The notes under the pieces: generated by a model | What the model was told of the DNA's origin: nothing | Database searches by the model: none | What the model saw: the letters and a program-made list of their open reading frames with translations, nothing else | Source: Anaerococcus sp. Marseille-P3915 | GTDB lineage: Bacteria > Bacillota > Clostridia > Tissierellales > Peptoniphilaceae | Assembly (NCBI RefSeq): GCF_900258475.1 | Contig: NZ_LT984888.1 | Location: 518,639 to 582,638, forward strand | DNA length: 64,000 nt | Direction: 5' to 3' | Shown here: positions 8,014 to 17,194 of the stretch, piece after piece | How positions within the stretch are numbered: the stretch's first letter is position 1 | Layout: every line of letters starts with the position of its first letter | Translations under genes and position numbers: made by a program

Positions 8014-10008
8014 TCATCTATATCTTATGTTTGAATTTACAGTTTCTATGTCCTTACCCAGGCAATATTTGATGTAAGGGACTAGGTAATCCTTGTCTAT
8101 GGCCTTTGGTCCAAAGATTAGTCTTTGGTATTTAAGGTCGTAATCTTCTAGGTAGGTGCCTAAAAATGGCAGAGGAAAGGTCCTATTAGTGTATTTGATT
8201 TCCTTAAAATAACCTCTGTTTTGGTCCTGGTCTAGGTCTACAAGGATCCTATATTCGCTTTCGTAGGCGTAGTGGTCCTTTTTGAAATAATAGGAAATCT
8301 TATCAAGTTTTAAATAAATTTCGTTATTTATAGCCCTTAAAAGCTCGGACTTATTTTTTTCTCCAAGCTTGTAGGTCTCCTTTATCTTTTCTAGATAGAA
8401 ATTATAATCCATTTTTAATTTATTAAGAAGTCCGTAGATTTCAGTACTTTGTGGGTCTTCCTTGCCATCGCCTATATAAAATACCTTAATAAGCTGGATT
8501 TTCTTATCATTTATGACTGACTTTACAAATTCTTTAGAAAATTCTAAAAAGACTCCCTTGGTATCATCAGCATATTGCTTCCACATTGGCAGGCTATCAG
8601 CGGCAGATGAGGCTGATAAGAGATAGATTTTATTATTTCCGTTATTATCCCTGGCCAGGTAGTCGCTATCTCCATCGTTTAAAAATTCAAATAGGGCCTT
8701 GCCTTCCATCGGGTCATTTAACATCCTAGCATTGGTAAGCCTTAGCCTATTTCTATATTTTTCATCGATTTCTTCTATGCTATCATCGATTAGAAATTGG
8801 AGATTGTCTAGGGAAGTGTAATGGCCTATGCGAAAATTTTTACTATCCTTTTTGAGATTTTCATAATCAGAGGGTTTTATGGTTAGTTTTTCTATCAATT
8901 GATCTATATCATAGACTATAGCTTCTTCAAAGGCGGCTAATTTATCAGAACTAGACCCTATTTTATTATAAAAGTCGTTGAGCTTTGAAAAAATATTTAG
9001 GCTGTCCCTAAATTCGATTTCTAGGCAAGAAAGATATTTCCTATAAAAACTTTGAGGCCTTTTGACCTTGCTTTGGCTTATATCTTTTAGCTGGTCGAGG
9101 GCTAGGGATACAAATTCATAGGTGTAGGTGTTTTCCTTATACCTGGCGGTTTTTATTTTTTCGTTTACCTTGGCAAATATATCTATAAGCTTATAAGGCC
9201 CGTAAAAATCATTTAAGACATTAGCAATCTTTAGGAAGGATAGGCTAAAACCGTCAAATTCCCTAAGGAGGGAGTCCTTGATTAGGGTGTGGTAGCCCAT
9301 ATTCTTATTATCAAAATAGGAAGTGTCTTTGAGGATTAGGTCATTTAGGCCTTCAAGAACCTTTTTGGTCTTAGCCTTGCCCAGATTTTCTGTCAAGCTT
9401 ATATAATAAGAAGGGTCTGCAAAGACTGAAATATAGCCGGTAAGATTATTACTTATTTTTATAATTTCCCTATAGTGGCCAAAGTCTTCCCTTAAGAGGT
9501 CAAAGGTCCTAGTTTTGATTGGATTTTCCCTGGATGTATCTATAAAGGAATCAGCTTCCCTGTAGATTTTGATTTGACCAAGCTCTCTTATTTCCTTATT
9601 CTCATCCTTTGACTTGTATCTTACAAGAAATTTGGTTTGAAATTTAAAATCTATCCGAGATGAGTTTTCTAGATAGATATTATCAAGGAAAGATGTTGGG
9701 ATCTCGTCGATTTTTATTTCATAATCATAGGGGTAGAAAAAATATCCTATATCATCTATTATCTCTTCTTTGGAGCAGACTAGGTCGTGGTTATTTATAA
9801 AATCTACAAATTCATTGAGCTTAAAAATATAGGTCTGATCTATTTTTACAAAAAACTTATCCCTTATAAGCTTATCCGACAAAAGTAGGCGGATTAGGTT
9901 CTCATCATAGGCATATATCTTGGCGTAGAGCTTTTCTTTTGAGATTTTACCAGACTTACTGTAGTCATTTTTTAATAAATTTATGAGACTTTTTTCGATT
10001 ATTTCCAT
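8014..10008 (-). CDS. Large protein with C-terminal DUF2971-like domain, function unknown
   Basis: A 664-residue protein; the start at 10008 is chosen over a longer in-frame start at 10041 because AAGGAG lies 9 bases before it. Residues about 400-640 resemble DUF2971: HYTSLDNLQFLI, RLRLTNARMLNDPMEG, YLLSASSAADSLPMWKQYADD and GVFLEFS. The N-terminal ~390 residues are not recognised; they are mixed alpha/beta, acidic and Lys/Asp-rich, with no signal or membrane segment. DUF2971 has no established biochemical role, and such proteins occur in variable regions. It lies 47 bases downstream of the membrane protein gene on the same strand, so the two may be co-transcribed. Confidence 0.7.
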   Translation of the reverse strand: MEIIEKSLINLLKNDYSKSGKISKEKLYAKIYAYDENLIRLLLSDKLIRDKFFVKIDQTYIFKLNEFVDFINNHDLVCSKEEIIDDIGYFFYPYDYEIKIDEIPTSFLDNIYLENSSRIDFKFQTKFLVRYKSKDENKEIRELGQIKIYREADSFIDTSRENPIKTRTFDLLREDFGHYREIIKISNNLTGYISVFADPSYYISLTENLGKAKTKKVLEGLNDLILKDTSYFDNKNMGYHTLIKDSLLREFDGFSLSFLKIANVLNDFYGPYKLIDIFAKVNEKIKTARYKENTYTYEFVSLALDQLKDISQSKVKRPQSFYRKYLSCLEIEFRDSLNIFSKLNDFYNKIGSSSDKLAAFEEAIVYDIDQLIEKLTIKPSDYENLKKDSKNFRIGHYTSLDNLQFLIDDSIEEIDEKYRNRLRLTNARMLNDPMEGKALFEFLNDGDSDYLARDNNGNNKIYLLSASSAADSLPMWKQYADDTKGVFLEFSKEFVKSVINDKKIQLIKVFYIGDGKEDPQSTEIYGLLNKLKMDYNFYLEKIKETYKLGEKNKSELLRAINNEIYLKLDKISYYFKKDHYAYESEYRILVDLDQDQNRGYFKEIKYTNRTFPLPFLGTYLEDYDLKYQRLIFGPKAIDKDYLVPYIKYCLGKDIETVNSNIRYR

Positions 10009-10055
10009 TTGCAGATACTCCTTTCTTCTATTATACTCCAAGAAAAAAGCCTGCC

Positions 10056-10907
10056 CTAAAGGTCAGACTCTTTGTAGATTTCTATGGATTGGACTATGCC
10101 ATTTAGGGTCTCTAATTTTATCTTGTAGCCATCACTTGCCCCTAGGTAGTAGGCCTTCATAGTCGCATTTTGATTATTTGGATCTTCTGTAAGTTCATCC
10201 TTAAACCTATTTTGAAGGTCATAGATAGAATCTTCTAGCTTGATTCCCCTTACTTCAAAGTCCCTGTTGTTATTAATAACTGAGGCCTTAAGACTTTTAA
10301 TTTCCTTATTTTCTATAGAATCCAGGTCCATATTAAAGTAGGCCTCCAGGAGGTAAAATTCCTTGTAGACTTCGTTATTTACCCCATCTGTAAACCAGGT
10401 AGGGTTTGGATGGTAGTAATCTCCTTCTCGTGAAATTGTGGCTATGATTTTGCCATTTTCATCCTTGGTTGAATAGGTGAAGCCATTTTGGGTGAAATTT
10501 TTTAGTTTTAGCGGGAATTGATAGAGCTTACCCTCTATTATGAAGGATGAGTCAGATTTAAACTTTGTAGACTGAGCGATTTCAGGCGATGTGGTCTTGT
10601 ATGGACTTGCCACAGGGGCTAGGGCCTTTTCTAGGCTTATTAGGATGGGATAGGTAAAAATCAGCACAAGGTTAAGGACGATAAGCCCTAAAATTGGTGA
10701 CCTAAAGTGCTTATCTACCCCATCTATAAGGCCAATAAGACTTCCTAATATACCAAGGCCTGCACAAATTACACTGGCCAGGGCAAGGGGCCTTTTAAAG
10801 CTTAAAATATCTATGTATGAATATCTATAGATAAAACAAATAGTTAAGATTAGGATGCCTAGGATGAATGTTCCTGTATAAATTTTAATATTATCAATCT
10901 TCTTCAC
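10056..10907 (-). CDS. Membrane protein of unknown function with three N-terminal helices
   Basis: A 283-residue protein starting at a GTG codon with GGGAG 9 bases upstream. Three hydrophobic segments (about residues 12-30, 40-60 and 72-92) precede an extracytoplasmic or cytoplasmic soluble domain of ~180 residues rich in charged residues and Asn. No family was recognised. It is the first gene of a two-gene minus-strand unit with the DUF2971-like protein, and is divergent from ilvA. No catalytic motif is evident. Confidence 0.7.
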   Translation of the reverse strand: MKKIDNIKIYTGTFILGILILTICFIYRYSYIDILSFKRPLALASVICAGLGILGSLIGLIDGVDKHFRSPILGLIVLNLVLIFTYPILISLEKALAPVASPYKTTSPEIAQSTKFKSDSSFIIEGKLYQFPLKLKNFTQNGFTYSTKDENGKIIATISREGDYYHPNPTWFTDGVNNEVYKEFYLLEAYFNMDLDSIENKEIKSLKASVINNNRDFEVRGIKLEDSIYDLQNRFKDELTEDPNNQNATMKAYYLGASDGYKIKLETLNGIVQSIEIYKESDL

Positions 10908-11019
10908 TGTATTTTCTCCCTACTTTTAAACAAATCTTGACTAGATTTTACACTTAACTTAAAAAATGTCAAAATACATGTTATAATAAAAATATACAAT
11001 AAATATGAAAGGATATATT

Positions 11020-12204
11020 ATGTTTGATTTTGAAAAAGCAAGAGCAAGAGTTAGTGAAGTAACAAACCCTACACATTTGATTTATTCCGAAGTTTTTTCT
11101 GAAGGATGCAATAACAACGTTTACATAAAGCCAGAAAACCTTCAAAAAACAGGATCATTTAAGCTAAGAGGGGCCTATAACAAGCTATCTAAGCTTGATA
11201 AGGAGGCGGCAGCTAAGGGAATAATCACAGCATCAGCTGGCAACCACGCCCAGGGTGTAGCATTTTCTGCCAAAAAACTAGGCATGAAGGCTGTAATCTG
11301 CATGCCAGAACATACTCCAATGATCAAGGTCGACGGGACTTTAAAATACGGGGCTGAAGTAGTTTTACATGGGGCAAGTTTTGATGAATGTAAGGAACAC
11401 GCTCTAAAACTAGCTGAGGAAAAGGGTTATACTTTTATTCCACCTTTTGATGACCTCGACGTAATCGAGGGCCAGGGTACAATTGGTCTAGAGATAGTTG
11501 ATGAACTCAAATACGTAGATTATGTAATAGTGCCAGTAGGTGGGGGCGGGCTCATATCAGGTGTTGCCAAATGCATCAAGCAAATATCACCACTTATAAA
11601 AGTAATAGGTGTTGAGCCATATTCAGCCAGGTCCATGAAAGAATCTATAAAAAGAGGCGAAATCGTAACCCTTGAAGGTGTAGATACCATAGCAGACGGT
11701 ACAGCTGTTGCAAGAGTAGGTGATCTAAACTACGAAATCTGCAAGGATGTGGTAGATGACTGGATTACAGTAACAGATGAGGAAATCCTCATGGCCTTTA
11801 TAAAGCTAATTGAAAAGCACAAACTAATAGCAGAGCCATCAGGAATCCTCCCATTAGCAGCTCTTGATAAGCTAAACTTTTTTAACAAAAACGTAGTCTG
11901 CCTGGTAAGCGGCGGCAATATCGATATGTCCTTTATCAGCCAACTTATAAATAAGGGACTATATGAAATTGGCCAAATTGCAAGGATAGATGTAGAAATC
12001 GCTAATATTCCAGGCAAGCTAAATGAGCTACTCACCCTAATTACATCAACTAAGGCCAACATAATATCAATAGAACACGACGGCTTCAAGGAAGCATCTA
12101 GATTTAAGAATATAAATGTAGAGCTAACCCTAGAGACCAATGGCAGGGACCATGTCAAAAAAATTAGAGAAGCCATAGAAAGGAAAGGTTATATCCTACA
12201 TTGA
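11020..12204 (+). CDS. ilvA: Threonine ammonia-lyase (threonine dehydratase)
   Basis: PLP-dependent deaminase converting L-threonine to 2-oxobutanoate and ammonia (394 residues). The start at 11020 is preferred because AAAGGA is 6 bases upstream; an earlier in-frame ATG at 11005 lies before that site. The PLP lysine is Lys48 in SFKLRGAY; the glycine loop GGGGLISG and SAGNHAQG are present. A C-terminal ACT domain (IANIPGKLNELLTLI, about 320-394) suggests allosteric control as in the single-ACT catabolic/biosynthetic short forms (TdcB/IlvA1 type). The gene ends inside the TTG start of murE. Confidence 0.92.
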   Translation: MFDFEKARARVSEVTNPTHLIYSEVFSEGCNNNVYIKPENLQKTGSFKLRGAYNKLSKLDKEAAAKGIITASAGNHAQGVAFSAKKLGMKAVICMPEHTPMIKVDGTLKYGAEVVLHGASFDECKEHALKLAEEKGYTFIPPFDDLDVIEGQGTIGLEIVDELKYVDYVIVPVGGGGLISGVAKCIKQISPLIKVIGVEPYSARSMKESIKRGEIVTLEGVDTIADGTAVARVGDLNYEICKDVVDDWITVTDEEILMAFIKLIEKHKLIAEPSGILPLAALDKLNFFNKNVVCLVSGGNIDMSFISQLINKGLYEIGQIARIDVEIANIPGKLNELLTLITSTKANIISIEHDGFKEASRFKNINVELTLETNGRDHVKKIREAIERKGYILH

Positions 12205-13631
12205 TTAAATTAAGCGAGATTTTAAGCAAAATTGAATATAAAAGCCTAAGAATGGGCCACGATACTTTCATAAAGGGAGTTACTAACAATTCTCTAAAGG
12301 TAGAAAGAGACTTCATCTTTGTGGCAGTAAAGGGGTCAATCTTTGATGGTCACAAGTATATAGCAGATGCCATGAAAAATGGAGCATGTGCCATTGTCCA
12401 CTCAGAAGATGTGGAATTTATACCAAATGTCACCTATATAAGAGTGGAAAATCCAAGGGAAATTTTTGCAAAACTTTCAAATATAATATCAGATTACCCA
12501 TCAAGAAAGATGGACCTTGTGGCAGTAACAGGAACCAATGGCAAGACCACAACTAGCAAACTCGTTGCTTATCTTATTGAAAGGCTCTTTGGTCCTTGTG
12601 CAAATATAGGTACAGATGGGGCAAATGTGGCAGGAGAGATAATCCCTACCTCAAATACAACTCCAGATATCACAGAGATAAATAGGATTTTAAATAAATG
12701 TTTAGAAAAGGAAATTAAATATCTAACTTTAGAGGCATCAAGTCATGGACTTGACCAGGGCAGACTTTTTGGGATTGACTTTAAGGTCGGTATCTTTAAC
12801 AATCTCTCCACAGAACATTTAGACTATCACAAGACCATGGAAGCTTATTTTAAGGCAAAGATGATTTTGCTTGAAAACTCGGAAATAAAGATAGTAAATG
12901 CCGATGATGAATGGGGACAAAAAGCCCTAAGCATCTTCCCAGATGCCATAAGCTTTGGCAAATCTGATACATCCAATATCAGGGCGGTAGATATAGAAAA
13001 ATCAGAAAAAACCATGAACTTTAGCATTAACGGGGTAAAATTTAAGCTTAACACAATAGCAGACTTTGAGCTTTACAACAACCTTGCAGCCATAGCAGCC
13101 CTAAAGATGATGGGAGCAAGCCTTACAGATATAGCAAAAGTCATAACAGATTTCCCAGGAGTGGGTTCAAGATTTGAATATATAGACAATGACCTTGGTA
13201 TAAACCTAGTTGTAGATTTTGCCCACACACCAAGGGCCTATGAGGAGATTTTTAAATCCTTGCCAGAAGATGCCAAGAAAATCGCAGTCTTTGGTATCCA
13301 GGGCGATAGGAATGAAGAATTTAGAGCCCTAATCGGCAAGACCGTATCAGATTTTGACATCTATGCCATGATTACCACTGACGATCCTAAATTTGATAGC
13401 TACGAAAATATTTCAAAAGATATAGTAGCAGGCTTTAGGGAAAATTATGGGGCCTATAGTCTTGTAAAAGACAGAGAAGACGCCATAAGAGCTGCCATAA
13501 AAATGGCAAAGCCTGGCGATTATGTCCTTTGCCTTGGTAAGGGCGAGGAAGATTTCATCAAACTTCATGGCAATGAAAAAACTCCTTACAACGAAAAGGA
13601 AACCATCAGAAGGGTCTTGGAAGATTTATGA
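12201..13631 (+). CDS. murE: UDP-N-acetylmuramoyl-tripeptide synthetase (MurE)
   Basis: Cytoplasmic ligase that adds the third residue to UDP-MurNAc-L-Ala-D-Glu (476 residues). The start is TTG, overlapping the ilvA stop by 4 bases. The ATP-binding loop GTNGKTTT is at about 111-118, and the Mur family LEASSHGL, NLSTEHLDYH and VVDFAHTPRAYE stretches follow. At the position of the DNPR motif that marks meso-diaminopimelate-adding enzymes the protein has DDPK (in ITTDDPKFD). This argues for a residue other than DAP, such as lysine or ornithine; which one cannot be read directly. The gene overlaps the following flavoprotein gene by 4 bases. Confidence 0.9.
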   Translation: MIKLSEILSKIEYKSLRMGHDTFIKGVTNNSLKVERDFIFVAVKGSIFDGHKYIADAMKNGACAIVHSEDVEFIPNVTYIRVENPREIFAKLSNIISDYPSRKMDLVAVTGTNGKTTTSKLVAYLIERLFGPCANIGTDGANVAGEIIPTSNTTPDITEINRILNKCLEKEIKYLTLEASSHGLDQGRLFGIDFKVGIFNNLSTEHLDYHKTMEAYFKAKMILLENSEIKIVNADDEWGQKALSIFPDAISFGKSDTSNIRAVDIEKSEKTMNFSINGVKFKLNTIADFELYNNLAAIAALKMMGASLTDIAKVITDFPGVGSRFEYIDNDLGINLVVDFAHTPRAYEEIFKSLPEDAKKIAVFGIQGDRNEEFRALIGKTVSDFDIYAMITTDDPKFDSYENISKDIVAGFRENYGAYSLVKDREDAIRAAIKMAKPGDYVLCLGKGEEDFIKLHGNEKTPYNEKETIRRVLEDL

Positions 13632-14821
13632 AGACAATCCTAATAGGAGCGGGGGCGGCTGGCCTATTTTTTGCAGGTCTTTATAAAAAAGGCCTCCTAA
13701 TCCTTGATAAAAATGACCAAGCTGGCAGGAAACTTTTAGCCACAGGCAATGGCAGGTGCAATTTCACCAACCTCAATCTTTCAGATGACTTTTATTTTTC
13801 ATCCAATGAGGGCTTTTACTCTTATGCCCTAAGGACAAATGATAACAAGGATTTAATCGCCTACCTTAACAGCCTAGGAATCCTAACTACAAATCTTCCA
13901 TCAGGCAGGTGCTATCCCCAAACCCTTAGCTCAAAAACTGTGAGGGATATCTTATTTATGAGGGCGAATGGCAAATTTATCTTCGAGGCAGATGTCCTTG
14001 ATATTGACTTTGACAAAAAACTTGTCATCACAAAAGATGCCAAATATGCCTACGATAGGCTTGTAATAGCCAGTGGAGGGAAGAGTCTACCTGGAAGTGG
14101 GTCAGATGGCAAGATTTTTAAAATCCTTAAAAAAGTCCACTCCCAAAGAGATTTTTCATATGCTATTACCAATTATAAGTGCCAAAACCCTCTCTCAAAG
14201 AGAGCTAAGGGGGTCAGGGTCACAGCCAAGGCGAGCTTATATATTGACGGTAAATTTATAAACTCTTCTACTGATGATGTAATCTTTCAGCCTTACGGCC
14301 TAACAGGAACAGCCATCCTTGATTTATCCAACCAAATTTCCTACGGTCTGTTTAAAAATAGTGATATTAGGGTACAATTAGACTTGTTAAGTGCCTATGA
14401 TTTTAAGGAAGTCTTGGATATTTTATCTGCTCTTGCGGGAAAATATAAGGATATGACCCTTAGAGAGCTTTTGACAGGCTTTATAAACGAAAAGCTTATT
14501 TTTGACCTAGTAAAAAGCACAGGTCTTAGAGAAGATATCAAGGCAAAATCCTTAAGTCCTAAGGACCTTAAAAAAATCACCGCAAGCCTTAAAGGTTTGG
14601 AATTTAGGATAAAAGAGATAAATGATGTGGAAAATGCCCAAGTTACAATTGGGGGAATTGATACAAAATTTGTAAATCCCAAGACCTTTGAGTCCAAAAA
14701 TATAAAAGACTTATACTTTATAGGCGAAGTTTTGGATGTGGATGGGGCCTGTGGGGGATATAATATACAGTGGGCATATTCAAGCGCAAAGGCTTGTGCC
14801 GACTACCTAAACAAAAACTAG
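13628..14821 (+). CDS. BaiN/YhiN (HI0933)-family FAD-dependent oxidoreductase
   Basis: Flavoprotein of 397 residues. It has the N-terminal dinucleotide fold GAGAAGLFFAG, the family hallmark GRKLLATGNGRCNFTN (about 33-48), a second VIASGGKSLPGSGSDG stretch, and the C-terminal YFIGEVLDVDGACGGYNIQWAYSSA signature. The family is often annotated as aminoacetone oxidase or BaiN 3-dehydro-bile-acid reductase, but most members lack a confirmed substrate. It overlaps murE by 4 bases, so it is translated from the same message. Confidence 0.9.
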   Translation: MKTILIGAGAAGLFFAGLYKKGLLILDKNDQAGRKLLATGNGRCNFTNLNLSDDFYFSSNEGFYSYALRTNDNKDLIAYLNSLGILTTNLPSGRCYPQTLSSKTVRDILFMRANGKFIFEADVLDIDFDKKLVITKDAKYAYDRLVIASGGKSLPGSGSDGKIFKILKKVHSQRDFSYAITNYKCQNPLSKRAKGVRVTAKASLYIDGKFINSSTDDVIFQPYGLTGTAILDLSNQISYGLFKNSDIRVQLDLLSAYDFKEVLDILSALAGKYKDMTLRELLTGFINEKLIFDLVKSTGLREDIKAKSLSPKDLKKITASLKGLEFRIKEINDVENAQVTIGGIDTKFVNPKTFESKNIKDLYFIGEVLDVDGACGGYNIQWAYSSAKACADYLNKN

Positions 14822-14831
14822 TTTTTGTTTA
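14808..14831. repeat. 24-bp perfect palindrome across the stop codon of the BaiN-like gene
   Basis: TAAACAAAAACT and its exact reverse complement meet at the TAG stop codon (14819-14821). It has no spacer and no GC-rich stem, so it is not a normal terminator. It sits just upstream of the AAAAGGAG box of the next gene. Confidence 0.7.
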
Positions 14832-14845
14832 AAAAGGAGAAATAG

Positions 14846-16138
14846 ATGTTAAAGATAAATAGAAATCTAAGAGAAATGAAAGATAATGGAGAAAGCATCA
14901 AACTAGCCATAATCGGTTGTGGCAAGATGGGGGCTTCTCTTATAAGCCAGCTATCAAAGATAGATGCCATGGAAGTAAAGCTAGTTGTAGATAGGAATCC
15001 TAGAAAGGCTATAAAAGCCCTAGTTCAGGCTGGTGTTAGCGAGGATAAGATCATCTATACAGATGACTATAACGAGGGTTATGAGGTTCTAGAAAAGGGC
15101 TTTGTAGCAGTATCAACTAACCACAGACTAGCCTATAAGCTTTTACAGATAAATGCAGTTGTTGACTGTACTGGCAACCCACCATTTGGGGCAGTAATTG
15201 CCAGAAAAACAATCCAATACCACAAACATATGATTAGTTTCAATGTAGAATGTGATGCGACTGTTGGACCTGTCCTACACGATATGGCAAAAAAGGCTGG
15301 AGTTGTTTATACTGGCATCCTTGGTGATGAGCCAGGTGCAATAATTGACCTAGTAGACAATGCCTACGGCATGGGCCTTAAAGTCCTAGTAGCTGCAAAA
15401 GGCAAGAACAACCCACTTGATAACTATGCAACAGCGGAAATTCTTGAAGAAGAAGCTAAGAAAAAAGGCTTATCTCCTAGAATGTTAACAAGCTTTGTAG
15501 ATGGTACAAATACAATGATTGAGCTAAATGCTGTCTGCAATGCCCTAGGATTTTTGCCAGATACCTTTGGTTGCCACGGCATTACAACAAGTCCGGAAAG
15601 GGCAGTAGAAGACTTTAAACTTAAGGCTGATGGTGGAGTATTAAACTCTTATGGAATAGTTGACTTTTCACCAGGCATGGCTCCAGGAGTCTTTATAATA
15701 GTAACAAGCGATCAGGAAGATGTAAGAGATCTTATGAAATTCTTAGGTTTTGGCGATGGTCCAAACTATTTATTATATAGACCTTACCACCTAACAAGTT
15801 TAGAAGCTCCAATCACAATTTATGATGCAGTAGTTGAAAATGAGCCATCTATTGCTCCAATCCATGGCCAGGTAGCAGATACTGTAACAGTAGCCAAAAG
15901 GGATATCAAAAAAGGCGAAAAGCTTGAAGGAATCGGCTCTGACAGGGTCTTTGGAAAGCTAACTAGCCATGACAGGTGCCTAAATGAAGACCTCCTTCCA
16001 ATAGGTCTTATAACACCAAATACAGAAGCCATAGTCGATATCAAAAAGGACACAGTAATAGACATGTCCATGGTTAAAATCGACGAAAAGGCTACAATCA
16101 CCAGACTAAGACGCAGACAAAACTCAATGAAACTTTAA
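14846..16138 (+). CDS. COG4091-type NAD(P)-dependent dehydrogenase with SAF domain
   Basis: A 430-residue protein with an N-terminal Rossmann fold (LAIIGCGKMGASLI, about 18-32), a homoserine-dehydrogenase-like catalytic region (DCTGNPPFGAVIARKT, FNVECDATVGP, GDEPGAIIDL) and a C-terminal SAF domain (about 330-400, VAKRDIKKGEKLEGIG). This is the COG4091 predicted dehydrogenase family. One branch of it, DRL of Brucella, was shown to act as a DXP reductoisomerase-like enzyme of isoprenoid synthesis; other branches have other or unknown roles. Whether this member does either is undecided. An AAAAGGAG box lies 6 bases upstream and a terminator follows. Confidence 0.82.
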   Translation: MLKINRNLREMKDNGESIKLAIIGCGKMGASLISQLSKIDAMEVKLVVDRNPRKAIKALVQAGVSEDKIIYTDDYNEGYEVLEKGFVAVSTNHRLAYKLLQINAVVDCTGNPPFGAVIARKTIQYHKHMISFNVECDATVGPVLHDMAKKAGVVYTGILGDEPGAIIDLVDNAYGMGLKVLVAAKGKNNPLDNYATAEILEEEAKKKGLSPRMLTSFVDGTNTMIELNAVCNALGFLPDTFGCHGITTSPERAVEDFKLKADGGVLNSYGIVDFSPGMAPGVFIIVTSDQEDVRDLMKFLGFGDGPNYLLYRPYHLTSLEAPITIYDAVVENEPSIAPIHGQVADTVTVAKRDIKKGEKLEGIGSDRVFGKLTSHDRCLNEDLLPIGLITPNTEAIVDIKKDTVIDMSMVKIDEKATITRLRRRQNSMKL

Positions 16139-16146
16139 AGAAAGCT

Positions 16147-16176
16147 GCCAATGGGAATCCATTGGCGGTTTTTTTA
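16147..16176 (+). terminator. Rho-independent terminator after the COG4091 gene
   Basis: Perfect 8-bp stem GCCAATGG/CCATTGGC with a GAAT loop followed by GG and a T tract. Confidence 0.93.
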
Positions 16177-16254
16177 CATGGTTTTTACATAAATTTTACA
16201 AGTATATGTCATTGGAGGTTTAATATAAGTATAAGAATATAGGAGGGCAAAGCA

Positions 16255-17193
16255 ATGGAAAATCTCATAGAAGTAAGGGGGCTTGTCAAAAATTATAAGG
16301 AAGTAAAAGCCCTTGACGGCCTTGACTTAGATGTCAAAAAGGGAAGAATCTTGGGACTTTTGGGCCCAAATGGGTCTGGCAAGTCGACAACAATTTCTTG
16401 CATCCTTTCTCTTCTTAAAAAAGATGGGGGCAGTGTCAAAATCTATGGCCAGGAAATGAGGTCAGATGCCTATGACATAAAAGAAAAAATCGGCGTAGTC
16501 TTCCAGGATGTGGGAGTCTATGACGAGCTAAGCGTCTATGAAAATATAGATTATTTTTGCGGACTTTATATAAGGGATAAGAAGGAGAGAAGAGAACTTG
16601 TCCAAAGGGCCATAGACCTAGTTGGCCTAAATGACTTTAAAAAATTTAAGCCAAGAAAACTATCTGGCGGTCTCTTAAGAAGGCTAAATATAGCCTGCGG
16701 GATAGCACATAGGCCTGATATCATAATCCTAGATGAACCGACAGTAGCCGTTGATCCTCAGTCAAGAAATAACATCCTTGAGGGAATCAAAAAACTAAAC
16801 CAAGAGGGCTCAACCATAATCTACACCTCCCACTATATGGATGAGGTAGACTTTCTCTGTGATGATATAGTCATAATCGATAAGGGTAAGGTCCTTGCCA
16901 AGGGCATATCCAGAGAGCTTAAGGATATGATTGACCTTACAGAAAAGATAAGTCTTGAGGCAAGTGATATAGGTGAGGAAATCCTTAAAGACCTAAGGGG
17001 TCTTGACCACCTAATAAGCCTTGACTACAAGGATAATATCTTAAGGCTAAACTTCTCCAAGGGAGATGAAAATTTAGTAAAACTCATGACCTTCCTAGAA
17101 GAAAAAAACATAGAATATAAGTCAATAAGCGTAGAAAAACCAAGCCTAAACGATGTTTTCCTAGAGCTTACTGGCAAGGATTTGAGGGATTAG
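16255..17193 (+). CDS. ABC transporter ATP-binding protein (drug/bacteriocin-export type)
   Basis: ATPase of 312 residues with Walker A GPNGSGKST (about 36-44), a variant signature LSGGLLRRL, Walker B IIILDEPT and switch His (YTSHYMDEVD). The C-terminal ~90 residues are the DUF4162-like extension common in ABC-2 exporter ATPases. It is followed at 1 base by two ABC-2 type permease genes, giving a complete exporter of the type used for lipids, drugs or peptide self-protection. AGGAGGGC lies just upstream of the start. Confidence 0.93.
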   Translation: MENLIEVRGLVKNYKEVKALDGLDLDVKKGRILGLLGPNGSGKSTTISCILSLLKKDGGSVKIYGQEMRSDAYDIKEKIGVVFQDVGVYDELSVYENIDYFCGLYIRDKKERRELVQRAIDLVGLNDFKKFKPRKLSGGLLRRLNIACGIAHRPDIIILDEPTVAVDPQSRNNILEGIKKLNQEGSTIIYTSHYMDEVDFLCDDIVIIDKGKVLAKGISRELKDMIDLTEKISLEASDIGEEILKDLRGLDHLISLDYKDNILRLNFSKGDENLVKLMTFLEEKNIEYKSISVEKPSLNDVFLELTGKDLRD

Positions 17194-17194
17194 T

